From NCBI GenBank assembly GCA_035940775.1, contig DASZEN010000004.1, positions 1 to 64,000 on the forward strand: a stretch of DNA of 64,000 nucleotides, read 5' to 3'. Every line of letters starts with the position of its first letter. The first letter of the stretch is position 1. Positions 24,345 to 33,018 of the stretch are shown here, piece by piece. The notes under the pieces were generated by a model that ran no database searches, was not told the origin of the DNA, and was given only the letters and a program-made list of their open reading frames with translations. The stretch comes from DASQYE01 sp035940775 (GTDB taxonomy: Bacteria; Acidobacteriota; Blastocatellia; Pyrinomonadales; Pyrinomonadaceae). Made by a program: the position numbers and the translations under genes.

Positions 24345-25427
24345 ATGAGAAGACACACCCACGCTGACAAACAGTTACGCTACGGCGGTGGAGTCTCATT
24401 GCGTCTCCTTTCATGGCGTCTACCATTCGCGCTCTCGATGCTCGCGGCTCTTTTCCTGAGCGGTTGCCTGCCGAGCGCTCCGACGGGTTCGGGCGGGCGC
24501 GGCATTACCGTCTACGGTTTCTCGGTGATGAAGGAATCGCTTGAGAAAGCTATCTTTCCGGCCTTCGTCGCCCGCTGGAAACAGGAGCACGGCGAGGAGC
24601 TGCACTTCACTTCATCCTTCGCTGGGTCGGAGACGATCACGAACCAGATTCTTCAGGGCGTCGAAGCCGACATCGCTATTCTCTCCATCGAGCGCGACGT
24701 GGAACGTCTCAGGGATGGCGGCGCGGTCACCTCCGACTGGCATGCTCTGCCCAATCGCGGCATCGTCAACAAAACGCCCTTCATCATCCTGGTACGAAAG
24801 GGAAATCCCAAAGGCATAAGAGATTTCGCAGACCTCGCGAAACCCGGCGTCAAGCTGATTCACCCGGACCCGGTCAGCTCCGGCGGCGCGCAGTGGTCTG
24901 TGCTCGCCATCTACGGGTCGGAGCTTATCAAGTCGGAAAAACAGACGGGCGCGCGCGACGAGAACCGCGCCAGAGAGATGCTCAGGGCCGTCTGGCGAAA
25001 CGTCATCTCGACGCCCGGTTCGGCGCGCGAGGCGCGCACGCAGTTTGAAACCGGATTCGGTGATGTGCTGATTACCTACGAGCTGGAAGCGCTATTGATG
25101 AAGGGGGCGGGAGCTGCCGTCGAGGTGATAGTCCCCGAAGCGACCATCTTCAGCGAGCACCCGGCGGTCGTCATCGACCGCAACGTGACGGCCGACAGGC
25201 GGCACATCATCAACGCCTTTATCCAATACCTGTGGAGCGATGAAGCCCAGCGTGCCTTCGTTCAATATCATTTCCGCTCCGCGACCAATGAGGCGCTCAA
25301 CGAGGCCAATAAGGAGTTCGCGCATATCAGCATGCCGTTCACCGTTAACGACCTCGGCGGCTGGGGACGCGCTTACCCCGATATTATAGAGCGCGTCTGG
25401 CGCGATCAGACGCAGAGAAACAAGTGA
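24345..25427 (+). CDS. Sulfate/thiosulfate-type ABC transporter substrate-binding lipoprotein
   Basis: 360 residues. A long basic N-terminus leads to a lipobox (FLSGC), so the mature protein is probably a lipid-anchored binding protein. The fold is type II periplasmic binding as in Sbp/CysP, with ITVYGFSVMKESLEKAIFPA, FAGSETITNQILQGVEADIA and HPDPVSSGGAQW, the last matching the sulfate-family anion site. Permease and ATPase follow at 26388 and 27237, with one unrelated gene between. Other tetrahedral oxyanions such as molybdate or tungstate cannot be excluded. Confidence 0.88.
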   Translation: MRRHTHADKQLRYGGGVSLRLLSWRLPFALSMLAALFLSGCLPSAPTGSGGRGITVYGFSVMKESLEKAIFPAFVARWKQEHGEELHFTSSFAGSETITNQILQGVEADIAILSIERDVERLRDGGAVTSDWHALPNRGIVNKTPFIILVRKGNPKGIRDFADLAKPGVKLIHPDPVSSGGAQWSVLAIYGSELIKSEKQTGARDENRAREMLRAVWRNVISTPGSAREARTQFETGFGDVLITYELEALLMKGAGAAVEVIVPEATIFSEHPAVVIDRNVTADRRHIINAFIQYLWSDEAQRAFVQYHFRSATNEALNEANKEFAHISMPFTVNDLGGWGRAYPDIIERVWRDQTQRNK

Positions 25428-25498
25428 CGCTTTCCGGGACGAACATCTATGAGCTGCTTTTGAAAGAGCTTTTCCGAAGGATTGCAGGAGGAAGACGA

Positions 25499-26230
25499 AT
25501 GAGGAAAGAGAAGCCTTTGTCGCCGGTCTTGGGTGTGGCGCTTGCGGCGCTCGTCATCACGGTCGCCGTCGGCGGAAGGGGCGCGTCCGCACGCCGCTCG
25601 AACGCCGAAGGAGTTCAAGCCCTCGGCCCTGACCTTTCGGGCAGCTACAGGCTCGCGGCGGCGACAGACCCGGAGGGCGGAAGCTACGGCGGGACGGTAG
25701 ACATCTCAAGGCTCGGGGCCGCCTATCGCGTCGCGTGGACGGTCACGGGCGGCGGCTCGTATGAGGGCGTGGGCGTTCAGATGGACGACGCGCTCGCCAT
25801 CGGCTGGGGCAGCGGCAGGGCCAATCGAGGGGTCGTCGTATACAGAATCCAGGGCGGAAGGCTTTCGGGCAAATGGACGATCACGGATATGAAGGGCGCG
25901 CTCGGAACCGAAGAGCTTGAGGGCGCTCCCGGACTTCAGGGCAGTTACAGGATCGTCCATTCGACCGTACCCGGCGCGGCCAGAGGATACGCGGGCACGG
26001 TCAACATAACTGCGAGCGGCGACACCTACATCGTCGAGTGGAGACTGGCCTCCGGCGAAAACTATAAGGGCGTCGGCGTCCGTCAGGGAGATTTGCTGGC
26101 GGTCGGTTGGAGCCCCGGTCGGGGCTCGGTGGCCGTCGCCACCTACAGGCAAAAAGGCGCTGTGCTCAAGGGCGTGTGGGCCATACCGGGCGAGAAGCGC
26201 CTCGGCGCCGAAACGCTCAGCAAGGGTTAG
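25499..26230 (+). CDS. Exported protein with two beta-domain repeats
   Basis: 243 residues from ATG 25499, chosen for its AGGAGG ribosome site and the signal peptide that follows (LGVALAALVITVAVGG); a frame from 25424 overlaps the upstream stop but has no such signals. The mature protein has two repeats of about 90 residues: GSYRLAAATDPEGGSYGGTV ... YEGVGVQMDDALAIGW and GSYRIVHSTVPG ... YKGVGVRQGDLLAVGW. These look like small antiparallel barrels (lipocalin- or avidin-like). Its insertion inside the ABC operon suggests a periplasmic helper, but nothing in the sequence says what it binds. Confidence 0.7.
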   Translation: MRKEKPLSPVLGVALAALVITVAVGGRGASARRSNAEGVQALGPDLSGSYRLAAATDPEGGSYGGTVDISRLGAAYRVAWTVTGGGSYEGVGVQMDDALAIGWGSGRANRGVVVYRIQGGRLSGKWTITDMKGALGTEELEGAPGLQGSYRIVHSTVPGAARGYAGTVNITASGDTYIVEWRLASGENYKGVGVRQGDLLAVGWSPGRGSVAVATYRQKGAVLKGVWAIPGEKRLGAETLSKG

Positions 26231-26387
26231 AGGTTAAAGGGCAAAGACGCGCGCGAAAGGTTATTTAGAAAAGTCACGCGCGCGCGGTTGTTTAGAGCCG
26301 TTTTGCTCTCTGCCGGGCGGCGGCGAGGCCGAATCGCGCAGCCGTTTTTTTCGGAGCAGGTTATAAAGCTCAGCAGGTTATAAAACC

Positions 26388-27224
26388 ATGAGTGCGGCCC
26401 TTTCAAGAATGCGACACGTCCGCGGCTTCGATGTCGTGCGGCCCCTGAGCATCACGGCGATGATCGCGATGATGCTGCCGCTGGTTCTGTTGCCGCTCGC
26501 TTCCATCTTTATCTTCGGAACGAGCAAGGGGCTGGGCAGTTTCTGGGCCGCGCTGACCGCGCCCGAGGCGATCTTCGCGCTCAAGCTTTCGATGGTGACG
26601 AGCTTCTGGGCCACGCTCTTCAACGTCCTCTTCGGACTGTTCGCCGCCTATGTGCTCTCGCGTTATATGTTCTGGGGGCGGACGGCTCTGATCGTCACGA
26701 TCTCGCTCCCGACGGCGATCCCGACGGCCGTGGCGGGCTTCGCCCTGCTCCTGCTGTGGGGGCCGTACGGGGTATTGGGCCGCCTGCTCGCGCCCGAGGG
26801 CGTGCAGTTGATGTTCACGCCGCTGGCGATCATCATAGCCAATATCTTCGTCACCTTCCCGCTCGCCTTCGGAGTCCTGATGTCGGTCTTCGATACTATG
26901 AACCGCTCTTTGGAAGAGGCATCGGCGACCATCGGCGCGACGCGCTGGCAGACCTTCTGGTATGTGACGCTGCCCTCTTTGCGCGGCGCGATTGTGACGG
27001 GCGCACTCCTGACGTTTGCGCGCGCCGTCGGCGAGTTCGGCTCGACCATACTGGTTTCCGGCAACCTGGCTTTTCGCACGCAGACCGCGCCCCTTTACAT
27101 CTTCTCGAAATTCAACGAGGGGCAGGTCGAAGCGGCCAATGCCGTCGCCATCGTCCTCGCGCTCTTCTCTTTCATCATTTTCAGTATTCTATACTTCGCG
27201 CGCGATTGGCTGGATACGGAATGA
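26388..27224 (+). CDS. cysT: Sulfate/thiosulfate ABC transporter permease, CysT type
   Basis: 278 residues with about six membrane segments. The cytoplasmic coupling loop is EEASATIGATRWQTFWYV (EAA motif), followed by the CysT-type segment ARAVGEFGSTILVSGN. The gene is 12 bp upstream of the ATPase gene. Sulfate systems usually pair CysT with CysW; no second permease is present here, so either CysT homodimerises or CysW lies elsewhere. Confidence 0.88.
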   Translation: MSAALSRMRHVRGFDVVRPLSITAMIAMMLPLVLLPLASIFIFGTSKGLGSFWAALTAPEAIFALKLSMVTSFWATLFNVLFGLFAAYVLSRYMFWGRTALIVTISLPTAIPTAVAGFALLLLWGPYGVLGRLLAPEGVQLMFTPLAIIIANIFVTFPLAFGVLMSVFDTMNRSLEEASATIGATRWQTFWYVTLPSLRGAIVTGALLTFARAVGEFGSTILVSGNLAFRTQTAPLYIFSKFNEGQVEAANAVAIVLALFSFIIFSILYFARDWLDTE

Positions 27225-27236
27225 GGCGGTGCTGTT

Positions 27237-28517
27237 ATGCGGTCGGAAGAGTTTACGGGCATCACAACGGATAAAGTGGGAGCGGGCGCGGAGCCGCGCC
27301 AGCCGCAGCAGCAGGAGCGACGCAAGAAGGAGTTCGCGGCGAGCGTGCGCTCCGTGAGCAAAAGCTTTCGCGGCACGCGCGTCCTCGAAGACATAGATTT
27401 CGATGTCGCCGAGGGCGAATCCCTGGTGCTGCTCGGCGCGTCGGGGAGCGGCAAGACTACGATCCTGCGTATCATCGCCGGGCTCGAAGAGCCGGATACG
27501 GGCCGCGTCATTCTGCACGGCAAAGAGGTCACAGACCTTCCGGCGCGCGAGCGCGGAGTCGGCGTCATCTTTCAATCCTACGCGCTCTTTCCGCGCATGA
27601 CGGTCGAACAGAACATCAGCTACGGCTTGCGCATACGCCGCCACCCGCGCCGCGAGATCAAGGAGGCGGTCGATCATCTCATCTCGCTCGTCCGGCTTGA
27701 CGAGCATCGCGGGAAATATCCGTCACAGCTTTCGGGCGGGCAGCAGCAGCGGGTCGCCATCGCGCGCACGCTCGCCTACAAGCCGCAGGTGCTACTGTTT
27801 GACGAGCCGTTCGGAGCGCTCGACGCGCAGACGCGCGTGCGCCTGCGCCGCGAGATCAATTCGCTTCTCAAACAGGTCAAAGTACCCGCCATCTTTATCA
27901 CGCACGATCAGGAGGAGGCGCTCGAACTTGGCGACCGCATCGCCGTCCTGAACGCGGGACGCCTTGAGCAGATAGGCACGCCCGATCAGGTCTACAACCG
28001 GCCCGAGACCGAATACGTCGCCACCTTTCTGGGAGCGGCCAACCTGCTGCTCGGGGTCGTCAGTCGCGGCGCGGTCGAGATCGGCACGGCCAGCATTCCC
28101 GCCCTCGAAGAGACCGCTCGCCTTCGCGACGGTCAGGCCGTCAAGCTCGTCTTCCGTCCCGAAGACGTTCACCTGAGCAGAACCGGCGCGCTTCCCCCTG
28201 GCTGTCGCCGTCTGACCAACGGCGTCATCGAAGAGATAAATTTCGTCGGCGCTTATGAACGCCTTACTCTGCGGCTCGACCTCGTCGCCCGCCAGCCCGC
28301 CGAGGGCGAACCACCTCTCTATAACGTCACGCTCACCACACCCGAGCGTCGTACCGGCATTCCCATCATCGTCACTCGTCCGAAGCCGGAGGCGGCCACC
28401 ACACGTCTGGGGGTCGGCGACCGCGTGGCCGTCGGCCTGATGGCCTTTCGCGTGCTGCCCAACTTCGCCCTCGGTAGCGAGCGCGCCGGGCGAATCCTGG
28501 ACGCCAACAGGCATTGA
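27237..28517 (+). CDS. cysA: Sulfate/thiosulfate ABC transporter ATPase, CysA type
   Basis: 426 residues. After an unusual 30-residue polar N-terminal extension rich in Gln and Arg comes the ATPase: Walker A LLGASGSGKTTILR, Q-loop IFQSYALFPRMT, signature LSGGQQQRVAIARTL, Walker B LLFDEPFGALD and switch His in ITHDQEEAL. The C-terminal third is a TOBE-like regulatory domain (VKLVFRPEDVHLS). It drives import with the CysT permease just upstream. Confidence 0.9.
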   Translation: MRSEEFTGITTDKVGAGAEPRQPQQQERRKKEFAASVRSVSKSFRGTRVLEDIDFDVAEGESLVLLGASGSGKTTILRIIAGLEEPDTGRVILHGKEVTDLPARERGVGVIFQSYALFPRMTVEQNISYGLRIRRHPRREIKEAVDHLISLVRLDEHRGKYPSQLSGGQQQRVAIARTLAYKPQVLLFDEPFGALDAQTRVRLRREINSLLKQVKVPAIFITHDQEEALELGDRIAVLNAGRLEQIGTPDQVYNRPETEYVATFLGAANLLLGVVSRGAVEIGTASIPALEETARLRDGQAVKLVFRPEDVHLSRTGALPPGCRRLTNGVIEEINFVGAYERLTLRLDLVARQPAEGEPPLYNVTLTTPERRTGIPIIVTRPKPEAATTRLGVGDRVAVGLMAFRVLPNFALGSERAGRILDANRH

Positions 28518-28665
28518 CCGTACGTCCCCCGCCCGTACGTTGCAGCATCATGCTCTTTCCATAAGTTGCAGCCTGATCCGTCTTGCTCAATACTCATCAC
28601 TTGTCACCCGTCACAGTTTTGTTTAGCATTCGCCGTGGTCGCATTCATTTGCGCAAGCGCTGCTT

Positions 28666-30288
28666 GTGCCCGGAGGTTTTCTCGCCATCGATCCTGATAT
28701 CAAAAGATATCTGATAGCCGTCGCCTGGGTCGTGATCGCAACCCTGCACGGTTACGGCGCGGCGTGGCTGGCGATACGAATGCTGTTTCGCCCATACAAC
28801 CCGGTCAAATTCCTGGGCGTCACCGTCTGGCCGCAGGGAATGATTCCGCGCCACCGCGAGCGTTTGGCCCAGACCATAGGCAACGCCGTCGGCAACGAGC
28901 TGGTGTCGCAGGAGACAGTCATCAACGCCCTGTTCGAGGCCGATTTCTTTCGTCGCAAGGTCGAGGCGTTCGTCACCTCCTATACGGATGAGCTGCTCAA
29001 CACGACCTACCCTTCGTTGATCGAGGCGCTGCCTTCGTCGGCGCGCGCGCCCGTGCTCGACGCCATCTCGGCGCTGCAATACAGGCTCTCCGAATACATC
29101 GCCAGCGTACTGAAGGGCGAGGAGACGGCCCGTGCGATAGCCGGTTTTATAGACCGGCGCGTTGACGAGCTGCTCGCGCGGCGTCTGCGCGACGCCGTCG
29201 GCGAAGAGACCTTCGGGCAGGTGCTCGGTTTTTTTGAAGACCGTTTTCGCGGGCTCGTGACCGAAGCCGAGTTCGGGCGGAAGATACGCGACTTCGTCGG
29301 GGCGCGGCTCGACGAGTTGGCCCACAGCGGGGCGACGCTCGCCGAAGTGTTCACGCCCGAAACCGTGGCGCTCATAAAGGAGCGCGTTGACCGCGAAGTG
29401 CCGCCCATCGTTCATCACCTGGCCGAGATCGCTACGAGCAAGGGAACGCGCATGCAGCTCGGCGGGTTGATTAAACGCGAGGTGGACGACTACTACGCGC
29501 AGCTCTCGTTCTTCAAAAAAATATTCATCTCGCGCGAGCGCATCCACACGGAAGTCGATGACATGGTCAACAAGACGCTGCCCCGCCGCGTCGAAGAGTT
29601 CCTGCACGGCGAAGCGTTCGAGCAGCAGGCCGAAGAATTTCTGAACACGACAATCGACAACGTGCTCGCGCGCCCCGTCAACGAACTCGTCGGCCAGATC
29701 GCGCCCGCGAAGCTGGAGATGATTAAGGATCAGGTGACGGGGCGCATCCTCGTGCTCGCGCGCGGGGCCGAGCTTCAGACCACGGTCTCGGCCTACGCCA
29801 CCGACGCCCTTGAGCGCCTGCGGCCTCATACCTTGCGCGCGCTCCTGCAATACATCAGCCCGGAGAGCGCCCCGCGCCTGAAAAGCTTTCTCACCAAAAG
29901 CCTGCTCGGCGTGGTCGCGCGCGAAGAGACGGCGCGCGCCATCAACGCCATTCTGCACGCGCAGATCGAACGATTGCTGGCCGCGCCCATCGGACGCCTC
30001 TCCGATCACATCTCGGATGCGACCATCCTGCGCGCGTCTTCAATGCTCATCGAACGCATCACGACCGCCGCGCGCGAACGCCTTCCGGCGGCCCTCGCCG
30101 AATTTGACATCGGCGGCATCGTCCGCCGCAAAGTCTCCGATTACCCGATCCCGAAACTGGAAGAGCTGGTGCTCTCGGTCGCGCAGCAGCACCTGAAAAC
30201 CATAGAGCTGTTCGGCGCCGTGATCGGCCTGATGATCGGACTGCTACAGGCCATTTATATACTATTCACGGCTGCGCCCGGCCACTAG
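28666..30288 (+). CDS. DUF445-family membrane-associated protein
   Basis: 540 residues from GTG 28666; the start is uncertain because the only strong ribosome site (GGAGG at 28671) lies inside the frame. An N-terminal membrane segment (YLIAVAWVVIATLHGYGAAW) leads into the family signature WLAIRMLFRPYNP and WPQGMIPRHRERLAQTIG. A long helical, coiled-coil-rich body follows, and a second membrane segment ends the protein (FGAVIGLMIGLLQAIYILF). DUF445 proteins are envelope-associated with no firmly established general role. The gene stands alone. Confidence 0.8.
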   Translation: MPGGFLAIDPDIKRYLIAVAWVVIATLHGYGAAWLAIRMLFRPYNPVKFLGVTVWPQGMIPRHRERLAQTIGNAVGNELVSQETVINALFEADFFRRKVEAFVTSYTDELLNTTYPSLIEALPSSARAPVLDAISALQYRLSEYIASVLKGEETARAIAGFIDRRVDELLARRLRDAVGEETFGQVLGFFEDRFRGLVTEAEFGRKIRDFVGARLDELAHSGATLAEVFTPETVALIKERVDREVPPIVHHLAEIATSKGTRMQLGGLIKREVDDYYAQLSFFKKIFISRERIHTEVDDMVNKTLPRRVEEFLHGEAFEQQAEEFLNTTIDNVLARPVNELVGQIAPAKLEMIKDQVTGRILVLARGAELQTTVSAYATDALERLRPHTLRALLQYISPESAPRLKSFLTKSLLGVVAREETARAINAILHAQIERLLAAPIGRLSDHISDATILRASSMLIERITTAARERLPAALAEFDIGGIVRRKVSDYPIPKLEELVLSVAQQHLKTIELFGAVIGLMIGLLQAIYILFTAAPGH

Positions 30289-30425
30289 ATTCAAAGCCGG
30301 ATTTCGACGCACGCTCTCTCGTCCCCTCGCGCCCGCGCACATTTTCCACTCTCGTCGCGGCCCTCCTGTTATAAACTGAGGCTCAGGCTGTCGTACTTGA
30401 TGCGGCAGCGCCGGGAGTAAAAACG

Positions 30426-30968
30426 ATGAACAGTATCAAGTGCCCGCAGTGCGGATTGGTCAACTGGGGAACGCCCCCATCGTGCAAGCGGTGCGGCGTC
30501 TCTTTCGAGGGAATATCGGCGGACGCATTCGTGTCCATCCCGGCGGGCGAGCAGGTCTACGCTCCTGGCTTTCAAGCCGGGCCGACGGGGGCGCTCTCGC
30601 AGGAGGAGACCGAGCGGACGCGAAAAGTCTGGAAGTGGTTCACGGTCTACTGCTCCCTGATGGCGCTTCTTTATGTGGCAATCGCCATCGGCAGCGGGGC
30701 GCTGTTGCTCTTTAATCCCGGCAGTATGTCCAGAACCAGAGACGGCGGAGAGTTGCAGATACAGGCGATAGTTTTTCTCCTCATGTCGGCGATATTCGCT
30801 CCCGTCTACGCGACGGGGCTCTTTCTAAAGGGTAAATCCTGGGGATGGATTTACGGCATCATCCTGATCGCCATCGGCATGACGAGCTGCTGCCTGTGGC
30901 CCATCACCATCCCCCTGTTGATACAATGGATCAAGCCGGAGATGAAGCGCATGTTCGGACAGACCTGA
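30426..30968 (+). CDS. Zinc-ribbon membrane protein
   Basis: 180 residues. The N-terminus is a treble-clef-like zinc ribbon (CPQCGLVNWGTPPSCKRCG), followed by a linker and three hydrophobic segments (about residues 70-95, 110-130, 135-160). The ribbon would face the cytoplasm. Proteins of this layout are common in acidobacteria and have no assigned function. Confidence 0.75.
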   Translation: MNSIKCPQCGLVNWGTPPSCKRCGVSFEGISADAFVSIPAGEQVYAPGFQAGPTGALSQEETERTRKVWKWFTVYCSLMALLYVAIAIGSGALLLFNPGSMSRTRDGGELQIQAIVFLLMSAIFAPVYATGLFLKGKSWGWIYGIILIAIGMTSCCLWPITIPLLIQWIKPEMKRMFGQT

Positions 30969-31080
30969 GAGAGACTTTCGAGCGCGGGCCGCGATGCGAC
31001 CGATGCTGCTGCTACTGCTGCTGCTGGCCCCGGTCTCATGGCGATGATGCCCCGAAGCTTCAGGCTGATGGTTAAGGACT

Positions 31081-31764
31081 ATGATGAATCGAAGCGACAA
31101 TGACGGGCGAGCTTTCGTAGACGTGAGTCATCATGTGGAGCACGGAATGATAACTTACAAGGGGCTGCCCGCGCCGGTCATCTCGGATTTCCTGAGCCGC
31201 GAAGATTCGCGCAAAGTTTACGCGCCGGGCACGGAGTTCCACATCGCAAAGATAGAGATGGTCGCCAACACAGGCACTTACATCGACGCGCCCTATCATC
31301 GGTACGCGGACGGCCGAGACCTCTCGGAATTACCGCTCTCGTCGATTGCCGATCTCGAAGCCGTCTGTATTCGCGCGCGCGACTTCTTCGGGCGGGGCAT
31401 AGACGCGTCGCTCTTTGGCGAAACGGACTTCAAGGGCAAGGCCGTGCTGGTGCACACGGGTTGGGACGTTCATTGGGGAAGCGAGCGGTATTTCGAGGGC
31501 CACCCGTTCCTGACGGCCGAGGCGGCGCAAAGCCTCGTAGATTCGGGAGCACGGCTCGTCGGCATAGACTCGTACAACATCGACAACGTAAGGGATACTT
31601 CGAGGCCCGTCCATTCCGTTCTTCTAAAGGCGAACGTGCCCGTAGTCGAACATCTATGCAATCTCGAATCTCTGCCCGACGGCGGTTTCAAGTTCTTCGC
31701 CGTGCCGGTCAAAGTCAAAGGCTTCGGCACGTTTCCTGTCAGAGCATTCGGAATCATCCCGTAA
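31081..31764 (+). CDS. Cyclase-family (kynurenine-formamidase-like) metal hydrolase
   Basis: 227 residues covering the PF04199-type fold: VDVSHHVEHGMITYKG at the start, NTGTYIDAPYHRYADG at the metal site, and LVGIDSYNID before a closing KVKGFGTFPVRAFGIIP. The canonical site is HxGTHxDxPxH; here the first two His are replaced by Asn and Tyr while Asp and the last His remain, as in a known variant subgroup. Family members hydrolyse formamides or cyclic amides and esters. Substrate unknown. ATG 31084 is an alternative start. Confidence 0.82.
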   Translation: MMNRSDNDGRAFVDVSHHVEHGMITYKGLPAPVISDFLSREDSRKVYAPGTEFHIAKIEMVANTGTYIDAPYHRYADGRDLSELPLSSIADLEAVCIRARDFFGRGIDASLFGETDFKGKAVLVHTGWDVHWGSERYFEGHPFLTAEAAQSLVDSGARLVGIDSYNIDNVRDTSRPVHSVLLKANVPVVEHLCNLESLPDGGFKFFAVPVKVKGFGTFPVRAFGIIP

Positions 31765-32002
31765 GCGGCGGCGACGACGACGACGAGGACGACGAGGGCG
31801 ACGCCCCTTTTAAGACCTCAAAAAAGCGGGGGACGCGGGTTTGTCGGGCCCGAACGAAGCGCGAGCGAGCGCGAGAGCGCCGTACGCTCTCGTGTCAAAG
31901 GTAATAGATGTGCGGCGGAACAAGCTTCTGCCGCTCTAAAAAATTCGCTTCCCTGAGCTGATGAATTGACCGGCGTGCGCCTGCTGGCGTATAGGAGTAT
32001 GG

Positions 32003-32929
32003 ATGAGAGCACGCATCGTCTGGCTCCTCTTGTGCGCCATCTGGGGCTCCACCTGGCTCTTCATCAAGACCGGCCTGCGTGACCTGCCGCCCCTGAGCTT
32101 CGCCGGGATCAGGTTCGGCATCGCATCCCTGATACTGCTCTCGATCGTCGTCATACGGCGTCGGCCCATTCCGCGCGCGCCGCGTGATTGGGCGCTGATC
32201 GCCGTGACGGGCGTGCTGGCCTTTGCGATTAATTACGGTCTGTTGTTCTGGGGCGAGCAGCACGTCTCTTCCGGGCTCGCGGCGCTGTTGCAAACGACGA
32301 TCCCCGCCTTCGGGCTCGTGTTCGCGCATCTGCACCTGCCCGCAGAGCGTATGACTATCAGTAAGGTCTGCGGCGTGGCGCTCGGGGTGGTCGGCGTGGG
32401 CGTGATATTTTCCAACCAGTTGAGCGTCGAAGGGCCGCTCGCGCTCTCGGGCAGCGCGGCCATCGTCGTGGGCGCGCTCGGGGTCGCTTATGCCAACGTG
32501 CTCGTCAAAGCTCACGGCGGACACCTGGATCCGGCGCTGCTCGCCGCCGGGCAGATGATCTTCGGTCTCATCCCGCTCCTGATCGTCGGAATCTCCCTTG
32601 AGGGAAATCCGCTCGGCTTTCGCTGGACGCCGATGGCTTTGGTCTCGCTCTCTTACCTGGTGCTGGTCGGCTCGGTCATCGCGTTCCTGCTCTTCTACTG
32701 GCTGGTCAGACGCATGGACGTGACCAAGACGATGTTGATTGCGCTGGTCACGCCCCTGATCGCCGTCATGCTCGGCATGCTGGTGCTCGGCGAGACGTTG
32801 ACCTGGCGGACGATCATGGGCGGCGCGTGCATCATGCTCGGCATCGGCATCATCGTGCTGCGCCGCATCGGGGAAAGGAGCGCGCCGCCCCACGCCGAGA
32901 AAGCAATCGGCAGTATAGAGACCGGATAG
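32003..32929 (+). CDS. EamA/DMT-family transporter
   Basis: 308 residues, ten hydrophobic segments in two EamA repeats. The first repeat starts IVWLLLCAIWGSTWLFIKTG with PPLSFAGIRFGIA, the second follows GALGVAYANVLVKAHGG. The ribosome site is TAGGAG. Members export amino acids, nucleosides or other metabolites across the inner membrane; the substrate cannot be read from sequence. Confidence 0.88.
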   Translation: MRARIVWLLLCAIWGSTWLFIKTGLRDLPPLSFAGIRFGIASLILLSIVVIRRRPIPRAPRDWALIAVTGVLAFAINYGLLFWGEQHVSSGLAALLQTTIPAFGLVFAHLHLPAERMTISKVCGVALGVVGVGVIFSNQLSVEGPLALSGSAAIVVGALGVAYANVLVKAHGGHLDPALLAAGQMIFGLIPLLIVGISLEGNPLGFRWTPMALVSLSYLVLVGSVIAFLLFYWLVRRMDVTKTMLIALVTPLIAVMLGMLVLGETLTWRTIMGGACIMLGIGIIVLRRIGERSAPPHAEKAIGSIETG

Positions 32930-33018
32930 CACCGTTTTGCGGTATGATCGCGCGCGCGCGGGGACAAAGAGTGCGCTCTCTCTCTTTTCGCGCTCTCTCT
33001 CCGGGGTCGCAAAGCGTT

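Noticed and set aside
30994..31047. 17-codon hydrophobic Leu-rich peptide
   Set aside because: Arises from a CTG run; no clear ribosome site and no conservation evidence.
31895..32932. 345-codon minus-strand open frame
   Set aside because: Antisense of the DMT transporter; Asp/Arg/His-rich shadow.
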